Shown here in pieces: positions 1 through 9,341 of a DNA stretch of 64,000 nt. Source of the stretch: an uncultured Gammaproteobacteria bacterium (GTDB lineage: Bacteria; Pseudomonadota; Gammaproteobacteria; GCA-001735895); NCBI GenBank assembly GCA_947259485.1, contig CAMYLU010000022.1, forward strand, positions 1 to 64,000, read 5' to 3'. The notes under the pieces are model-generated. The model saw only the letters and a program-made list of their open reading frames with translations. It made no database searches and had not been told where the DNA came from. Within the stretch, counting starts at the first letter, position 1. The number at the start of each line of letters is the position of its first letter. The position numbers and the translations under genes were made by a program.

Positions 1-1143
1 TTAGCCGTCACTGAATGTCTTATGAATTCTGGTTATATTGTCGAGACGTTCAAAAAAGGCTTCAACACATATTGGATCAAATTGAGTGCCCGCATGTTTA
101 TGCAGATAGTCCTGGGCGTCCTTGGCTTCCCAGGCGCGTTTGTAGGGCCTGGCCGAAACCAGTGCATCATAGACATCGGCTACCGTGACGATGCGGGCCA
201 CCAGGGGAATGTCTTTTCCGGCTACCCCGTTTGGATAACCGCTGCCGTCAAACCGCTCGTGATGGTTGAGCGCAATGATCGAACCAGTCTGAATATAGCG
301 CGATTGACTATGAGACAGAATCGAGTGGCCAATTATCGTATGCTGTTGCATCGTCATCCATTCGTTCGGCTCAAATTTTCCCGGTTTTAACAGGATTCTG
401 TCCTGTATTCCGATCTTGCCGATATCGTGCATAGGCGCGGCATATTCGATTTCATCACATTCTTTTTCGCTAAGGCCGAGGGCTTCGGCGATTTCTCTGG
501 AATACCTGGCCATGCGGACGACATGATTACCGGTGATCTCGTCTCGATATTCGCCCGCCTTTGCGAGGCGTAACAAGGTTTCATGTTCTCGAGAAACGAT
601 TTGCTGGGTTGCGACCTCAACCTGGCGAGCCAGCCAGTCTGCCCGGTCCTGGATGATCGATTGCTGTTCATGCAGTTTGAGCAGGTTACGACAGCTGGTT
701 CGACATTCAATCTGATCGATGGGGCGTGTCAGGAAAGCGGTTGCGCCGGCTTCCAGTGCATCGTATCGGACCGATCTTTCGCTGACTACGGTAATCATCA
801 TGATCGGAATATCCTGGCAGGCGGATTTGGCTCGAATTTGCTTGATTAATTCGACACCATTAATATCGGGCATGCGGTAGTCGGTGATGATTAAATCAGG
901 GTGGTTGTTATCTAACCAGTGTAATGCTTCGAGTGGGTTGTCAAAGGAGGTAATGCTGACATCTTCTTCGGCTTGCTGAATGATTTTTGCGAGGATGGTT
1001 CGGCCGGTTGATTCATCGTCGACGATGAGTACTTTGCGTTGTCGCCTGAGAATACTTAATCGACGAGCATTTTCATAAGGTTCGATATTTGAGTTCTTTG
1101 GAATATCGGTTTTCTTATCGGTACTCGAAATCAAGTCCTTCAC
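1..1143 (-). CDS. REC-HD-GYP response regulator (c-di-GMP phosphodiesterase type)
   Basis: The protein has 380 residues: a receiver domain at about 38-155 followed by an HD-GYP domain at about 180-370. The receiver shows the acidic pair in IVDDES and the phosphorylatable Asp in TDYRMPDING. The usual Lys before Pro is Arg here (LTRP). The second domain has HDIGKIG and the GYP signature HHERFDGSGYP, so cyclic-di-GMP hydrolysis is likely and the metal ligands look intact. The start used is GTG, with no well-spaced Shine-Dalgarno sequence, so the exact N-terminus is uncertain. The stop codon lies at the window edge. No partner histidine kinase is visible nearby. Confidence 0.9.
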   Translation of the reverse strand: MKDLISSTDKKTDIPKNSNIEPYENARRLSILRRQRKVLIVDDESTGRTILAKIIQQAEEDVSITSFDNPLEALHWLDNNHPDLIITDYRMPDINGVELIKQIRAKSACQDIPIMMITVVSERSVRYDALEAGATAFLTRPIDQIECRTSCRNLLKLHEQQSIIQDRADWLARQVEVATQQIVSREHETLLRLAKAGEYRDEITGNHVVRMARYSREIAEALGLSEKECDEIEYAAPMHDIGKIGIQDRILLKPGKFEPNEWMTMQQHTIIGHSILSHSQSRYIQTGSIIALNHHERFDGSGYPNGVAGKDIPLVARIVTVADVYDALVSARPYKRAWEAKDAQDYLHKHAGTQFDPICVEAFFERLDNITRIHKTFSDG

Positions 1144-1329
1144 CCCTTATTGACTCAGAGAAGACGCGCATAGTAACAATATCAATGACTTATGTCGCTT
1201 TTTTAAATCTTATTCAATGAGTTTTGGTTATATATGTAATTTGATCATGATGCGAGTTTATTCAACAAAATCAGATTACTATGAGACATATCTCTCAAAC
1301 TGGATGAAATTCCAGTAGGATCTGTAAAT

Positions 1330-1791
1330 ATGTCACATTGGTATTCTTTTAGCACAAAATTTAAAAACCGGGCGCTTGCGACCCTATTTTTTTTATCTAT
1401 CAGTTCGATTTCTTATGCTTTTGTGACGCTCGACACAATCGAGGTAAGGTTGGGACAGACAACCTACCAGGTCGAACTTGCGTTAACACCGGCACAGCGA
1501 CGCAAGGGCTTGATGCATCGTGAGCAGCTTGCGAAAAACGCCGGCATGTTGCTGGTATACCCGAAATCGGGCGACCATCGCGTGTGGATGAAGAATATGC
1601 GAATTCCACTGCGAGTTCTGTGGATAGATGAGCGCTTCAGGGTAATACACGTCATGCGACTTGAACCCTGCCAGTTATCTCCATGCCCCGTATTTTCCGC
1701 ACCCGTTCCGGCACGCTATATTCTCGAGTTAAGCGATGACAACCATGATGTCGAGCCGGGCGATATTGTCGAAGGGCTCAATGGCCTGTAG
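1330..1791 (+). CDS. exported DUF192 family protein
   Basis: This 153-residue protein starts with an N-terminal hydrophobic segment (about residues 14-30, ALATLFFLSISSISYA) that looks like a Sec signal peptide. A DUF192 domain fills the rest, with GLMHRE, GMLLVYP and VWMKNMRIPLRVLWID. The family is widespread and of unknown biochemical role; members are usually secreted or periplasmic. The motif position usually occupied by Asp in KNTxxPLD is Arg here. Two Cys residues (PCQLSPC) lie near the C-terminus. AGGA sits a suitable distance before the ATG. The 3' end overlaps the converging MFS gene by 14 bp. Confidence 0.85.
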   Translation: MSHWYSFSTKFKNRALATLFFLSISSISYAFVTLDTIEVRLGQTTYQVELALTPAQRRKGLMHREQLAKNAGMLLVYPKSGDHRVWMKNMRIPLRVLWIDERFRVIHVMRLEPCQLSPCPVFSAPVPARYILELSDDNHDVEPGDIVEGLNGL

Positions 1792-2956
1792 CAACCGGGC
1801 GACGTTTATTACTTAACCATAGCCAGGCGTGAGCTAAAACCACCAACACGATGAGAGGTGCAACCGCGTAGTTGACGAGCTGCCAACCCCACTGGTGTAA
1901 CAAGGCACCCGCACTGAGGGACGCCAGTGCTGCTGCCGAGAATACCGTAAAATCATTGAATGCCTGTGCCCTGGCGCTCTCTGCACTGCTATAGGTCTCC
2001 GTGAGCAGGCTGGTACCACCAATAAACATGAAATTCCAACCCACGCCGAGAGTCAGTAGTGACGCCCAGAAATGTGATACCGAGCTACCGTGAAAATTCA
2101 TAGCAATGCTTCCGACCATTAGCACCGCACCGATCATAATAATTCGTTGCGCGCCAAACCGATTGATCAAATGCCCGGTAAAGAAGGATGGCACAAACAT
2201 TCCGAGCACGTGCCACTGAATCACAAAGGCGACATCGCTGAATTGATGATGCTGATGAGTCATTGCAAGGGGAGTAGCGGTCATCAGCAAGACCATAACA
2301 CTATAGCCAATAGCTGCACTCGCTACGGCCACGATGAAAGCAGGCTGGGCTGCAATTTGCAGCATTGGACGGGTTGTTTGCCGAAAGTCCGGGACCACGG
2401 GTCTGGGCAAGCGCATACATATGAAATTTATGCCATTCAGACTGTACAAAATAATAACCGAAACGAAGATGCCAAGATAAGTTACTGCAAATACGTCCTT
2501 GCTCAAATTGGCAAGGTTGGGGCCGATGATTGCGGCCAGGACCCCCCCGGCGAGAACATAACTTATGGCGGTGTTCTTTTTCTCCTTTGGGGCAACCTCG
2601 GTTGCGGCGAAGCGGAAATAATTGCCGAAACCGGTATAGCTCCCGGTAGCAATCGTGCCCAAGCAAAACAGCAGGAACGATTCCTGGTAAATACCGATAG
2701 CACCGCAGGTGGCCCCACACAAGCCGATTACAGTGGCGAATAAAAATCCTCGCTTGCGACCAATGACCCCCATCAACAACGAGGCAGGAATGGTGGTCAG
2801 CATGACAGCCACGAAATAGAGCGCCAGTGGCAGCGTGGCTAAGGCCTTGTTGGTGGCCAGGTGGCTGCCGATTATCGCGGCAGCGGTCACCATCAACGAA
2901 TTCACCGACATCATGACAGCCTGCGCCAGGGCCAGTTGAATGACGTTGCGATTCAT
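1778..2956 (-). CDS. MFS transporter
   Basis: This is a 392-residue polytopic membrane protein with about 12 hydrophobic segments and the cytoplasmic loop GVIGRKRGF between TM2 and TM3, typical of the major facilitator superfamily. A second, weaker copy (GHLINRFGAQR) lies in the C-terminal half. The substrate cannot be read from the sequence. The ATG used here overlaps the stop of the upstream AEC gene as ATGA, which argues for translational coupling. An in-frame start four codons earlier (2968) is possible but less natural. It is the last gene of a minus-strand run of transport genes. Confidence 0.88.
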   Translation of the reverse strand: MNRNVIQLALAQAVMMSVNSLMVTAAAIIGSHLATNKALATLPLALYFVAVMLTTIPASLLMGVIGRKRGFLFATVIGLCGATCGAIGIYQESFLLFCLGTIATGSYTGFGNYFRFAATEVAPKEKKNTAISYVLAGGVLAAIIGPNLANLSKDVFAVTYLGIFVSVIILYSLNGINFICMRLPRPVVPDFRQTTRPMLQIAAQPAFIVAVASAAIGYSVMVLLMTATPLAMTHQHHQFSDVAFVIQWHVLGMFVPSFFTGHLINRFGAQRIIMIGAVLMVGSIAMNFHGSSVSHFWASLLTLGVGWNFMFIGGTSLLTETYSSAESARAQAFNDFTVFSAAALASLSAGALLHQWGWQLVNYAVAPLIVLVVLAHAWLWLSNKRRPVATGH

Positions 2957-3843
2957 AGTATGAACCACAGAAGGGCCGGTATAACCAGCACGCTCGCAAG
3001 GTTGCCTACCAGAACAATAGATGCGACCCGATGGGGCTCCTGGTCGAACTTTTCAGCCACCATGAAGTTCAGGATTGCTGGTGGCAGGACACTAAACAAT
3101 AATAACAGGGAGGCCTGCGCTTGTGGTAATGGCACCAGTGCAATGAAGCCTGCCGCGATAATCAAACCACTAAATGGGCATAGTAACGCACCGACAGTGC
3201 TGATCTTCCAGTCCCTGAAATCGATCGCGATCATGCGTACCCCGAGTGAGAACAACATCATCGGGATAGCGATAAGTCCCAGCATGTGAATCGGCAGACG
3301 CAGGGTTTCTGGAATCGTGATCCCGCTAAGCGATACTGTAATACCCAGAACAGTGGCCACGATCATTGGATTCGTTACCACTGCCTTGATTGACCAGTGC
3401 TGAGTGATCAATTGCTGGCCGACCAGAAAGTGCAGAAAGTTCGATATTGCCAGTAACAGGATGGCTGCGGGCAGCATTGTTTCGCCAAAAGTCAGAACTA
3501 CCAGGGGCAGTCCCATATTGCCGCAGTTATTGAACATCATGGGTGGTACCAGCGTTTTCCATTGGTAACCCATGAAACGGGCCACCGGCCAGGCAACAAT
3601 CCCGGACCCTAGCACGACCACCAGGCCTCCTAGCGACAGGTGCATATAATCTGCCAGCTGGTAATTGCTGCCAGACATTGAGTCAAATATGAGGGCAGGC
3701 GTGAATAAGTCCATGTTGATGCGATTACCGGAGGACATATCGGTGTCGTGCCGCTGGCGCGCATAAAGATAGCCGATCGCAACGATACTGAACACCGGAA
3801 AGATAATCGCGATAATGCGATAAATTAAATCTGCCTGTGACAT
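2953..3843 (-). CDS. AEC (auxin efflux carrier) family transporter
   Basis: This protein of 296 residues has about ten hydrophobic segments. It carries the AEC/MleP-type features of a conserved NCGNMGLPL stretch (about residues 105-113) and a C-terminal part with LPPAILNFMVAEKF. Bacterial members include malonate and malate permeases, but the substrate here is not known. The start lies 6 bp after the large TRAP permease stop, and its own stop overlaps the MFS start. The three transporter types are therefore probably on one transcript. Confidence 0.88.
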   Translation of the reverse strand: MSQADLIYRIIAIIFPVFSIVAIGYLYARQRHDTDMSSGNRINMDLFTPALIFDSMSGSNYQLADYMHLSLGGLVVVLGSGIVAWPVARFMGYQWKTLVPPMMFNNCGNMGLPLVVLTFGETMLPAAILLLAISNFLHFLVGQQLITQHWSIKAVVTNPMIVATVLGITVSLSGITIPETLRLPIHMLGLIAIPMMLFSLGVRMIAIDFRDWKISTVGALLCPFSGLIIAAGFIALVPLPQAQASLLLLFSVLPPAILNFMVAEKFDQEPHRVASIVLVGNLASVLVIPALLWFIL

Positions 3844-3849
3844 CTGCCG

Positions 3850-6417
3850 TTAGAAGTGAAGTGATAGGTCCTTGTGCACAGCCAGGCAGCTCGCAATTGA
3901 TTCCGCCTGCTCCGAAGACAGGCGCTCCTGCATGCGCATACCGATGGTGCCGGCAATCGCCTGGTCGTATTCTTCGAGGTCAGCAGCCAATGCATCGGCA
4001 GCACGCTGATGCCACACGATTTCGGACTGCATGATCTGGGACGCAAGCATTACCTCGTCGATCGCCTTGTACGTCTTGATCGCCTCAAGACTGGCTTCGG
4101 GAGACTCTGTGCGAATCAGTTCCAGCAATGGCTCGAACTCCCTCTGCAAGGCCCCGAGCTGATCCGTTTCGGAAATCAATTGGCGCATGGTCACAATCAT
4201 GCTGTAACTGTCATCGACGTTTTGCCGATACTCCCGGCGGGCCCGGTTTTCTGCCTTGGCCAGGGTCTCAAATTTAGCGCGTGCGTCTTCCCAGTCCGGA
4301 GAAATGCTTTCCTCGAGTACCCTGACCTCAGCTTCCAGCTCGGCGATTTTGACGGGTATTCTCTGCAAATGTTGTTCATCGACCTTGTCGGCAAAGGCGA
4401 TGCGTTGTCGTTCCTGCTCGAGCTCTTCAATGGCGCGCCTGATTTTGCGCACGGTTTTCTGAGTCCGCCTGACTTCAACGTGTAATGGACGGTATCCGGG
4501 AGAGTAGTCTTCGAGCGCCTGTTCGGCGGTGCGGATTTCCTCGATCATTGCAAACACCGCGCCGGCCTGCTTATAGCTATCGTTGAGTCGCTCCTGGTAT
4601 TCATCAGGCAGATAGGACAGGTTGGCAGTTTTAACGCGTTCGATACTGGCCTCGATGTTTTTACGGTTATTGTCATACACCACGAACTGATAGTCTTCCA
4701 GGCACTCCTGCAACTTTGGATTGCTGGGTGGTGGCGCGGTTTCTGATACCAGGTGGATCTTGTTAGGCAGATAGTTCACCAGATTCGGAAAGACACCTGC
4801 AATGCCCAGACCCAGTAGCTGTAACACAATGAATGCGGCAGCACCTTTGTATATCTGCGTAGTCCTGACGTCTTTGGGCGCTACACCGCGTAAATAAAAC
4901 AACGAAAAGCCAAATGGTGGAGTCAAAAATGACGTCTGGATATTGAGACCCACCATGACGCCAAACCACACTGCGGTAACGTTTGCACTTGGATCAGCTA
5001 ACAGGATTGGCGCGACGATAGGTACTACCACGACCGCAATCTCGAGAAAATCGAGAAAGAAGCCCAGGAAAAAGATAACCGCCATCACCACGATGAATTG
5101 GGTCCAGAAGCCCCCAGGAAGCGAGGTTAAATGTTCCTTGACCAGTTCTTCGCCACCAAATCCTCGAAACGCCGAAGTCAACATCGCGGCACCGAGCAAA
5201 ATGATGAAAACCATTGAAGTGGTCTTGGCGGTATCCATCATTACGCCGTTCAAGGTGTCACCTATTTTAAACGCGCGCCAGGCCGCCCAGACAATGGCGC
5301 CGATCAGAACCGCAGCTGCAATGGATGCGAGTACGATTCCGAGGGCATCGTAGCTATTTTGGATGTTCTTGATGTTGAGATCGAACAGATTCAATAAAAT
5401 GACAATGGCGATAACCGCACCAATACTTAGAGCAGCCGGATAGTAGGCGCGTTTCTTACCCTCCATCAGACGATAACTGCCCATCAGCATCGCGCCGATA
5501 GCACCAATCGCACCGGCCTGGTTGACCGTGGCTACACCAAGAATAATGGATCCCAGCACAATAAAAATTAGAGTCAACGGCGGCACCAACGCCAGCAGTA
5601 TCCGGATGACAAATTTGTGGTCGAATCTTCCTTCGAAAGGCACCGGCGGTGCTTTCGCCGGGTTTATCAATGCCGTGACCAGGATATAAAGCATGTAGAT
5701 GCCGACCAGGATCATACCCGGGAGAAAGGCGCCCATGAACATGTCGCCCGCGCTGGCGGTGACAACATCAAAATCACCTGGCATCGAGAACTCGCCTGTG
5801 GCCTCTTTGTACTCTGATTTGCGTGTGGTTGCGGCCTGATCCGCGGCATTGGATAACTGGTCAGCGAGGATAATCAGCACAATCGAGGGTGGAATAATCT
5901 GCCCTAGCGTACCCGACGCACAGATTGTGCCGCAGGCGAGCGATTTCGAATAGTTGTTGCGTAGCATCGCTGGTAAAGAAATAAGGCCCATCGCGATAAC
6001 TGTTGCACCAACGATGCCGGTAGTCGCGGCGAGTAGCGCGCCGACGAACACCACCGAGATACCCAGACCACCCGGGATCGGTCCGAAAAGCTGCGCCATC
6101 GCCACCAGCAGATCTTCGGCGATCTTGGAGCGCTGCAGCATGATACCCATGAAAATGAATAGCGGGATCGCGATCAAGGTATCGCGTTCTACCACCCAAT
6201 ACAGACTTCGATAGTTGGTAACCCCGGCGCTAAGCCACTGGTTGGGTCCGCCGAGTATGAAATAGGCATCTGTATTACCCTCGAATATCCATCCGCAAAG
6301 TGCGGCGATCGCGATGGTTAATATCGCCGAGCCGGGTAATGAGAACGCAACCGGAAAGCCTGAGGTCAGGGCAAACACCATGATTGCGATCAGTAGAACG
6401 AGAAAATAAAGCTCCAT
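3850..6417 (-). CDS. TRAP transporter large permease (DctM type) with C-terminal coiled-coil extension
   Basis: The first 555 or so residues of this 855-residue protein form a TRAP large permease with many membrane segments and the DctM-like stretches GALLAATTGIVGATVIAMGL and CASGTLGQIIPPS. The subgroup resembles the 'mannitol/chloroaromatic' TRAP class, which is longer than classical DctM (about 430 residues). After NYLPNKIHLVSE comes a soluble tail of about 290 residues rich in Glu, Arg, Lys and Gln, with long heptad-like stretches (for example RRAIEELEQERQRIAF and KIAELEAEVRVLEESI). The tail is predicted to be coiled coil, and I recognise no catalytic domain in it. The reading frame is continuous. 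The small permease gene ends 3 bp upstream and the AEC gene follows after 6 bp. Confidence 0.92.
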   Translation of the reverse strand: MELYFLVLLIAIMVFALTSGFPVAFSLPGSAILTIAIAALCGWIFEGNTDAYFILGGPNQWLSAGVTNYRSLYWVVERDTLIAIPLFIFMGIMLQRSKIAEDLLVAMAQLFGPIPGGLGISVVFVGALLAATTGIVGATVIAMGLISLPAMLRNNYSKSLACGTICASGTLGQIIPPSIVLIILADQLSNAADQAATTRKSEYKEATGEFSMPGDFDVVTASAGDMFMGAFLPGMILVGIYMLYILVTALINPAKAPPVPFEGRFDHKFVIRILLALVPPLTLIFIVLGSIILGVATVNQAGAIGAIGAMLMGSYRLMEGKKRAYYPAALSIGAVIAIVILLNLFDLNIKNIQNSYDALGIVLASIAAAVLIGAIVWAAWRAFKIGDTLNGVMMDTAKTTSMVFIILLGAAMLTSAFRGFGGEELVKEHLTSLPGGFWTQFIVVMAVIFFLGFFLDFLEIAVVVVPIVAPILLADPSANVTAVWFGVMVGLNIQTSFLTPPFGFSLFYLRGVAPKDVRTTQIYKGAAAFIVLQLLGLGIAGVFPNLVNYLPNKIHLVSETAPPPSNPKLQECLEDYQFVVYDNNRKNIEASIERVKTANLSYLPDEYQERLNDSYKQAGAVFAMIEEIRTAEQALEDYSPGYRPLHVEVRRTQKTVRKIRRAIEELEQERQRIAFADKVDEQHLQRIPVKIAELEAEVRVLEESISPDWEDARAKFETLAKAENRARREYRQNVDDSYSMIVTMRQLISETDQLGALQREFEPLLELIRTESPEASLEAIKTYKAIDEVMLASQIMQSEIVWHQRAADALAADLEEYDQAIAGTIGMRMQERLSSEQAESIASCLAVHKDLSLHF

Positions 6418-6420
6418 GGG

Positions 6421-7446
6421 CTAACCACTGTTCTCGTTTATTAATTGTTGGTAGGTCTGACGATCCTCATCTTCACGATGGTCGAGCAATTGCGAAATGT
6501 TGTACAACAGATAGCTGACAAACTGGATTAGCATCGTCACCGAAAATACGATCAGGAATGCTGCCATGATGTATTTAACATACATGCCGTAGCCACTTTG
6601 TGAAACCTCGAAACTGAGTAACGGGCTATTTATGCTGTTACCACGGCCACCCATCCCCTGCATCAGGATGACCCAGCAGATCGGCATACCGAGTAGCAAG
6701 CAGCCGATCGAATCGAACAAGGCCTTCTTGCGGCGGCTGAAACCGGTATAGAGTACGTCAACACGTACATGGCCCTCTTCGACGAGCGTATGGGCACTCG
6801 CAAACAGAAACAGTGCCGCATACCAGAAACGCACCAGGTCGCCCATGTAGGCCTGTTCATACGAAAACACAAAACGTGTGATAACGATCAAGAACTCGGC
6901 AAGCACGCACATCAAAGCTAGCCAGGAAAAGGTAATGTTGCGCAAACGAGCCGCAATAAACAGGGAAGCAAAAACGAGTGGATAATGGACATAGGTGCCG
7001 CGGAAAATTGGGCGCCCCAACTGCTGCGTAAGCCACTCTCCGATGATATGCTCAAGAATATTTTCAACCCGTAAAAAAGAAATCGTCATGTCGAATAAGC
7101 CGACCAGTAACACCGACCAAAATGAAAAACGGATAATGTAGGCAGACATTCGGGCAAAACGAATACTGTCCTGCTCAAGCCTGCGTGCGCTGGTTTTAAT
7201 GACGTAACCAATACTGGCAGCCAATACCATCATATAGACGATAACCTGGCCCCAACCCTGGCCGATCCTCGATTCGTCGAGCTCTTCGGCATCCAGTCCG
7301 AACCAGCCGTAATGGGAAAAAAGCACAAAAGGGCCGGGCATTTCTTGCCAGAACACCAGGTAGTTATTAGTCAGATAAAGGAATAACGAACTGACCATTA
7401 CATAGGCGAAACCGCGACTGATCAGTGAAGTAGTTACCCTGGACAT
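6421..7446 (-). CDS. TRAP transporter small permease (DctQ type), enlarged
   Basis: The protein has 341 residues, roughly twice the usual DctQ size of 160-200. A canonical small-permease region lies in the C-terminal half (about residues 180-325), with RFWYAALFLFASAHTLVEEGHVRVDVLY matching the DctQ pattern. The N-terminal half adds about three or four further membrane segments. It should pair with the large permease directly downstream (3-bp gap) to form the membrane part of a Na+- or proton-driven TRAP carrier. A GC-rich hairpin separates it from the binding-protein gene upstream. Confidence 0.85.
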   Translation of the reverse strand: MSRVTTSLISRGFAYVMVSSLFLYLTNNYLVFWQEMPGPFVLFSHYGWFGLDAEELDESRIGQGWGQVIVYMMVLAASIGYVIKTSARRLEQDSIRFARMSAYIIRFSFWSVLLVGLFDMTISFLRVENILEHIIGEWLTQQLGRPIFRGTYVHYPLVFASLFIAARLRNITFSWLALMCVLAEFLIVITRFVFSYEQAYMGDLVRFWYAALFLFASAHTLVEEGHVRVDVLYTGFSRRKKALFDSIGCLLLGMPICWVILMQGMGGRGNSINSPLLSFEVSQSGYGMYVKYIMAAFLIVFSVTMLIQFVSYLLYNISQLLDHREDEDRQTYQQLINENSG

Positions 7447-7471
7447 GAAATCTGAAAAATGTGTACCAAAG

Positions 7472-7497
7472 AAAACGGAGCCCGAAGACTCCGTTTT
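7472..7497 (-). terminator. UUCG-loop hairpin between TRAP binding-protein and permease genes
   Basis: On the minus strand there is an 11-bp stem, with one G-T pair, closed by a TTCG tetraloop. The stem itself ends in TTTT, and CTTT follows. It lies between the binding-protein stop and the small permease start. It probably works as a leaky terminator or RNA-stability hairpin that keeps binding-protein mRNA in excess. Confidence 0.7.
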
Positions 7498-7517
7498 ATT
7501 TTTTCATATGGCGATTG

Positions 7518-8609
7518 TTACAGCCCGAGCACGCGGTTACGCTGCGCCACGTAGGCCTGATCAGAGATCTTGGCCCAGGCACCAACTTCGTTACGTGACT
7601 TGAGAAAGCTCTGGTGAATCTTCTTGGCCAGTGGGCTATGTTGTTCTACCTCGGCGAATACTTCGCCCGCAGCATCACCAAAGCTGTCGTAGGTATCATC
7701 GCTGAAACTGCGTAGTTTGACGCCCTGGTCAGAAATTAAACTAGCTAGTGCTGCACCGTTTTTGGCATTGTATTCGGACATCATGACTGAATTTTCAGTT
7801 TCTGCCGCGGCCGTGATGATGGCCTGGTCGGATTTACTCAAACCATCCCAGAATTTTTTGTTTACACCCAGCGACAATTGCGAACCCGGTTCATGCATGC
7901 CAGGATAATAGTAATACTTGGCCGCTTCATAAAATTTATAAAAGCTATCGTTCCAGGGACCTACCCATTCAGTTGCATCGATCGCACCCGATACCAGGTT
8001 TTCATAGATTTGACCACCGGGCAGTGAAACGGGTGAGGAACCCATTTTGGCAATAACATCACCGCCCAGACCTGGCATACGCATCTTCAAACCTTTGAAG
8101 TCAGAGGCGGAACGCATTTCCTTGCGAAACCAGCCACCCATTTGCACACCGGTGTTACCGCATGGCAGGCACTTCAAACCATAACCAGCTGCGATTTCGT
8201 CCCATAGTGCCTGACCACCACCAAATTGAATCCAGGAATTGATCTCAGTGTAGGTCATTCCGAAAGGAACCCCTGTAAAATAAGCCCATCCCGGGTGCTT
8301 GCCTTTCCAGTAATAATCCGCCGCGTGGTACATTTGCGCGTTACCCGAGGCGACTTCATCAAAGGAGTCAAAAGCCTTGACGCGTTCGCCGGCGGCGAAA
8401 TAGTTAACCTTGATGCGCCCATCGGTCATCGCGGTGAGGCGCTCGGCGAAGCGTTGTGCGCCGGTCCCAAGGCCGGGGAAGTCTCTACCCCAGGTCGCTA
8501 CCATGGTAATTTCGATTCGATTCGCAGCGATTGCTGGTGCCGATACCGCGGTTGTTCCGGTTGCGAGTGCGGCGGCAACGCCACCTTTTAATACGTCACG
8601 ACGTTTCAT
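7518..8609 (-). CDS. TRAP transporter substrate-binding protein (DctP/TakP-like)
   Basis: This protein of 363 residues has a twin-arginine signal (KRRDVLKGG, then an Ala-rich hydrophobic stretch ending near SAPAIAA). The mature part matches the DctP fold, with DFKGLKMRMPGLGGDVIAKM, GGQIYENLVSGAIDATEW and the family Arg in the KMRMPG segment that normally binds a carboxylate. It resembles TakP-type proteins for 2-oxo acids, so an organic acid ligand is likely but not proven. GGAGAG precedes the ATG at good spacing. It is first in a run with the two TRAP permease genes. Confidence 0.92.
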   Translation of the reverse strand: MKRRDVLKGGVAAALATGTTAVSAPAIAANRIEITMVATWGRDFPGLGTGAQRFAERLTAMTDGRIKVNYFAAGERVKAFDSFDEVASGNAQMYHAADYYWKGKHPGWAYFTGVPFGMTYTEINSWIQFGGGQALWDEIAAGYGLKCLPCGNTGVQMGGWFRKEMRSASDFKGLKMRMPGLGGDVIAKMGSSPVSLPGGQIYENLVSGAIDATEWVGPWNDSFYKFYEAAKYYYYPGMHEPGSQLSLGVNKKFWDGLSKSDQAIITAAAETENSVMMSEYNAKNGAALASLISDQGVKLRSFSDDTYDSFGDAAGEVFAEVEQHSPLAKKIHQSFLKSRNEVGAWAKISDQAYVAQRNRVLGL

Positions 8610-8726
8610 TTCTGATTCTCTCCGTTATTTTGGTCTTTAGATTAATAATTATTATGGAAGTCGGAAGTTCTTGAATTCGGCTCCCTCAATACAACGTAGT
8701 CATTCTGGGCTTTCCAGCCTGACATT

Positions 8727-9341
8727 TCAAGTTTTTACACTAGCATGGTCGGCAGGTGAGATTTGTTTCTGGTGAGCTTTAAGCAACTCCCAGGCTGCTC
8801 TAATTTCGGGCATGATGTTGTCACAATTCGCGACGTTAAAACGCTCGGGGATACTTGTGGATTGCAGCACCTGGTCAGGATGACCCTTCGGGAATTCCGC
8901 GCTGTTGTTGAAGAACAGGAATCCTTCCAGATGAGCGTTACCGGTTAACAATCTTAACGCGGTAAGCTGATTTTCCAGCTCAAACAAAGGGTTTTCAAAC
9001 TTATAGCTTTTCTGCCCGACCAACTGTGTCCATTCAGAAATATGTTCGGCACAATAAATATTACCGCCATAAAGTTTGTAGGAGATCAGCACGATCGCAT
9101 CCGCAGTTAAAGCCAGGCGATCAAGTTTAAAGTAACCATCCAGTCCATCGGAACAGACCAGGTTGCGGATTTGCTCACAACCAATCTGCTTCAGGCTTCT
9201 TTGAATACGCCATTCGCGGATTTTTACCAGTAACCGTTTTCGATTTACCAGCAAAACTAAGACAATCGCAAGCCCGACGAGGGCAATGGCCACCAGGTCC
9301 GATTCCAGTTTTAGCTGTTTTAATATTTCGTCAGGATTCAT
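8727..9341 (-). CDS. membrane-anchored NERD-like domain protein
   Basis: This protein of 204 residues has one N-terminal membrane segment (about 15-33, LVAIALVGLAIVLVLLV) followed by a basic stretch. A region at about 60-150 resembles the NERD (nuclease-related) domain: KLDRLALTADAIVLIS, GGNIYCAE, EWTQL and YKFENPLFELENQLTAL. In NERD proteins the second strand normally ends in E-x-K (VIExK). Here it reads LISYK, so the Glu is missing and nuclease activity is doubtful. It stands alone between the TRAP run and the divergent persulfide dioxygenase gene. The assignment comes from motif pattern only. Confidence 0.65.
   Translation of the reverse strand: MNPDEILKQLKLESDLVAIALVGLAIVLVLLVNRKRLLVKIREWRIQRSLKQIGCEQIRNLVCSDGLDGYFKLDRLALTADAIVLISYKLYGGNIYCAEHISEWTQLVGQKSYKFENPLFELENQLTALRLLTGNAHLEGFLFFNNSAEFPKGHPDQVLQSTSIPERFNVANCDNIMPEIRAAWELLKAHQKQISPADHASVKT

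Noticed and set aside
1240-1255. Possible FNR box TTGATCATGATGCG before the DUF192 gene
   Set aside because: Only the left half matches; the right half differs at most positions.
2147-2743. Long plus-strand open frame of 198 codons opposite the MFS gene
   Set aside because: It is an antisense shadow; the composition is not protein-like and the MFS frame on the other strand is clearly real.
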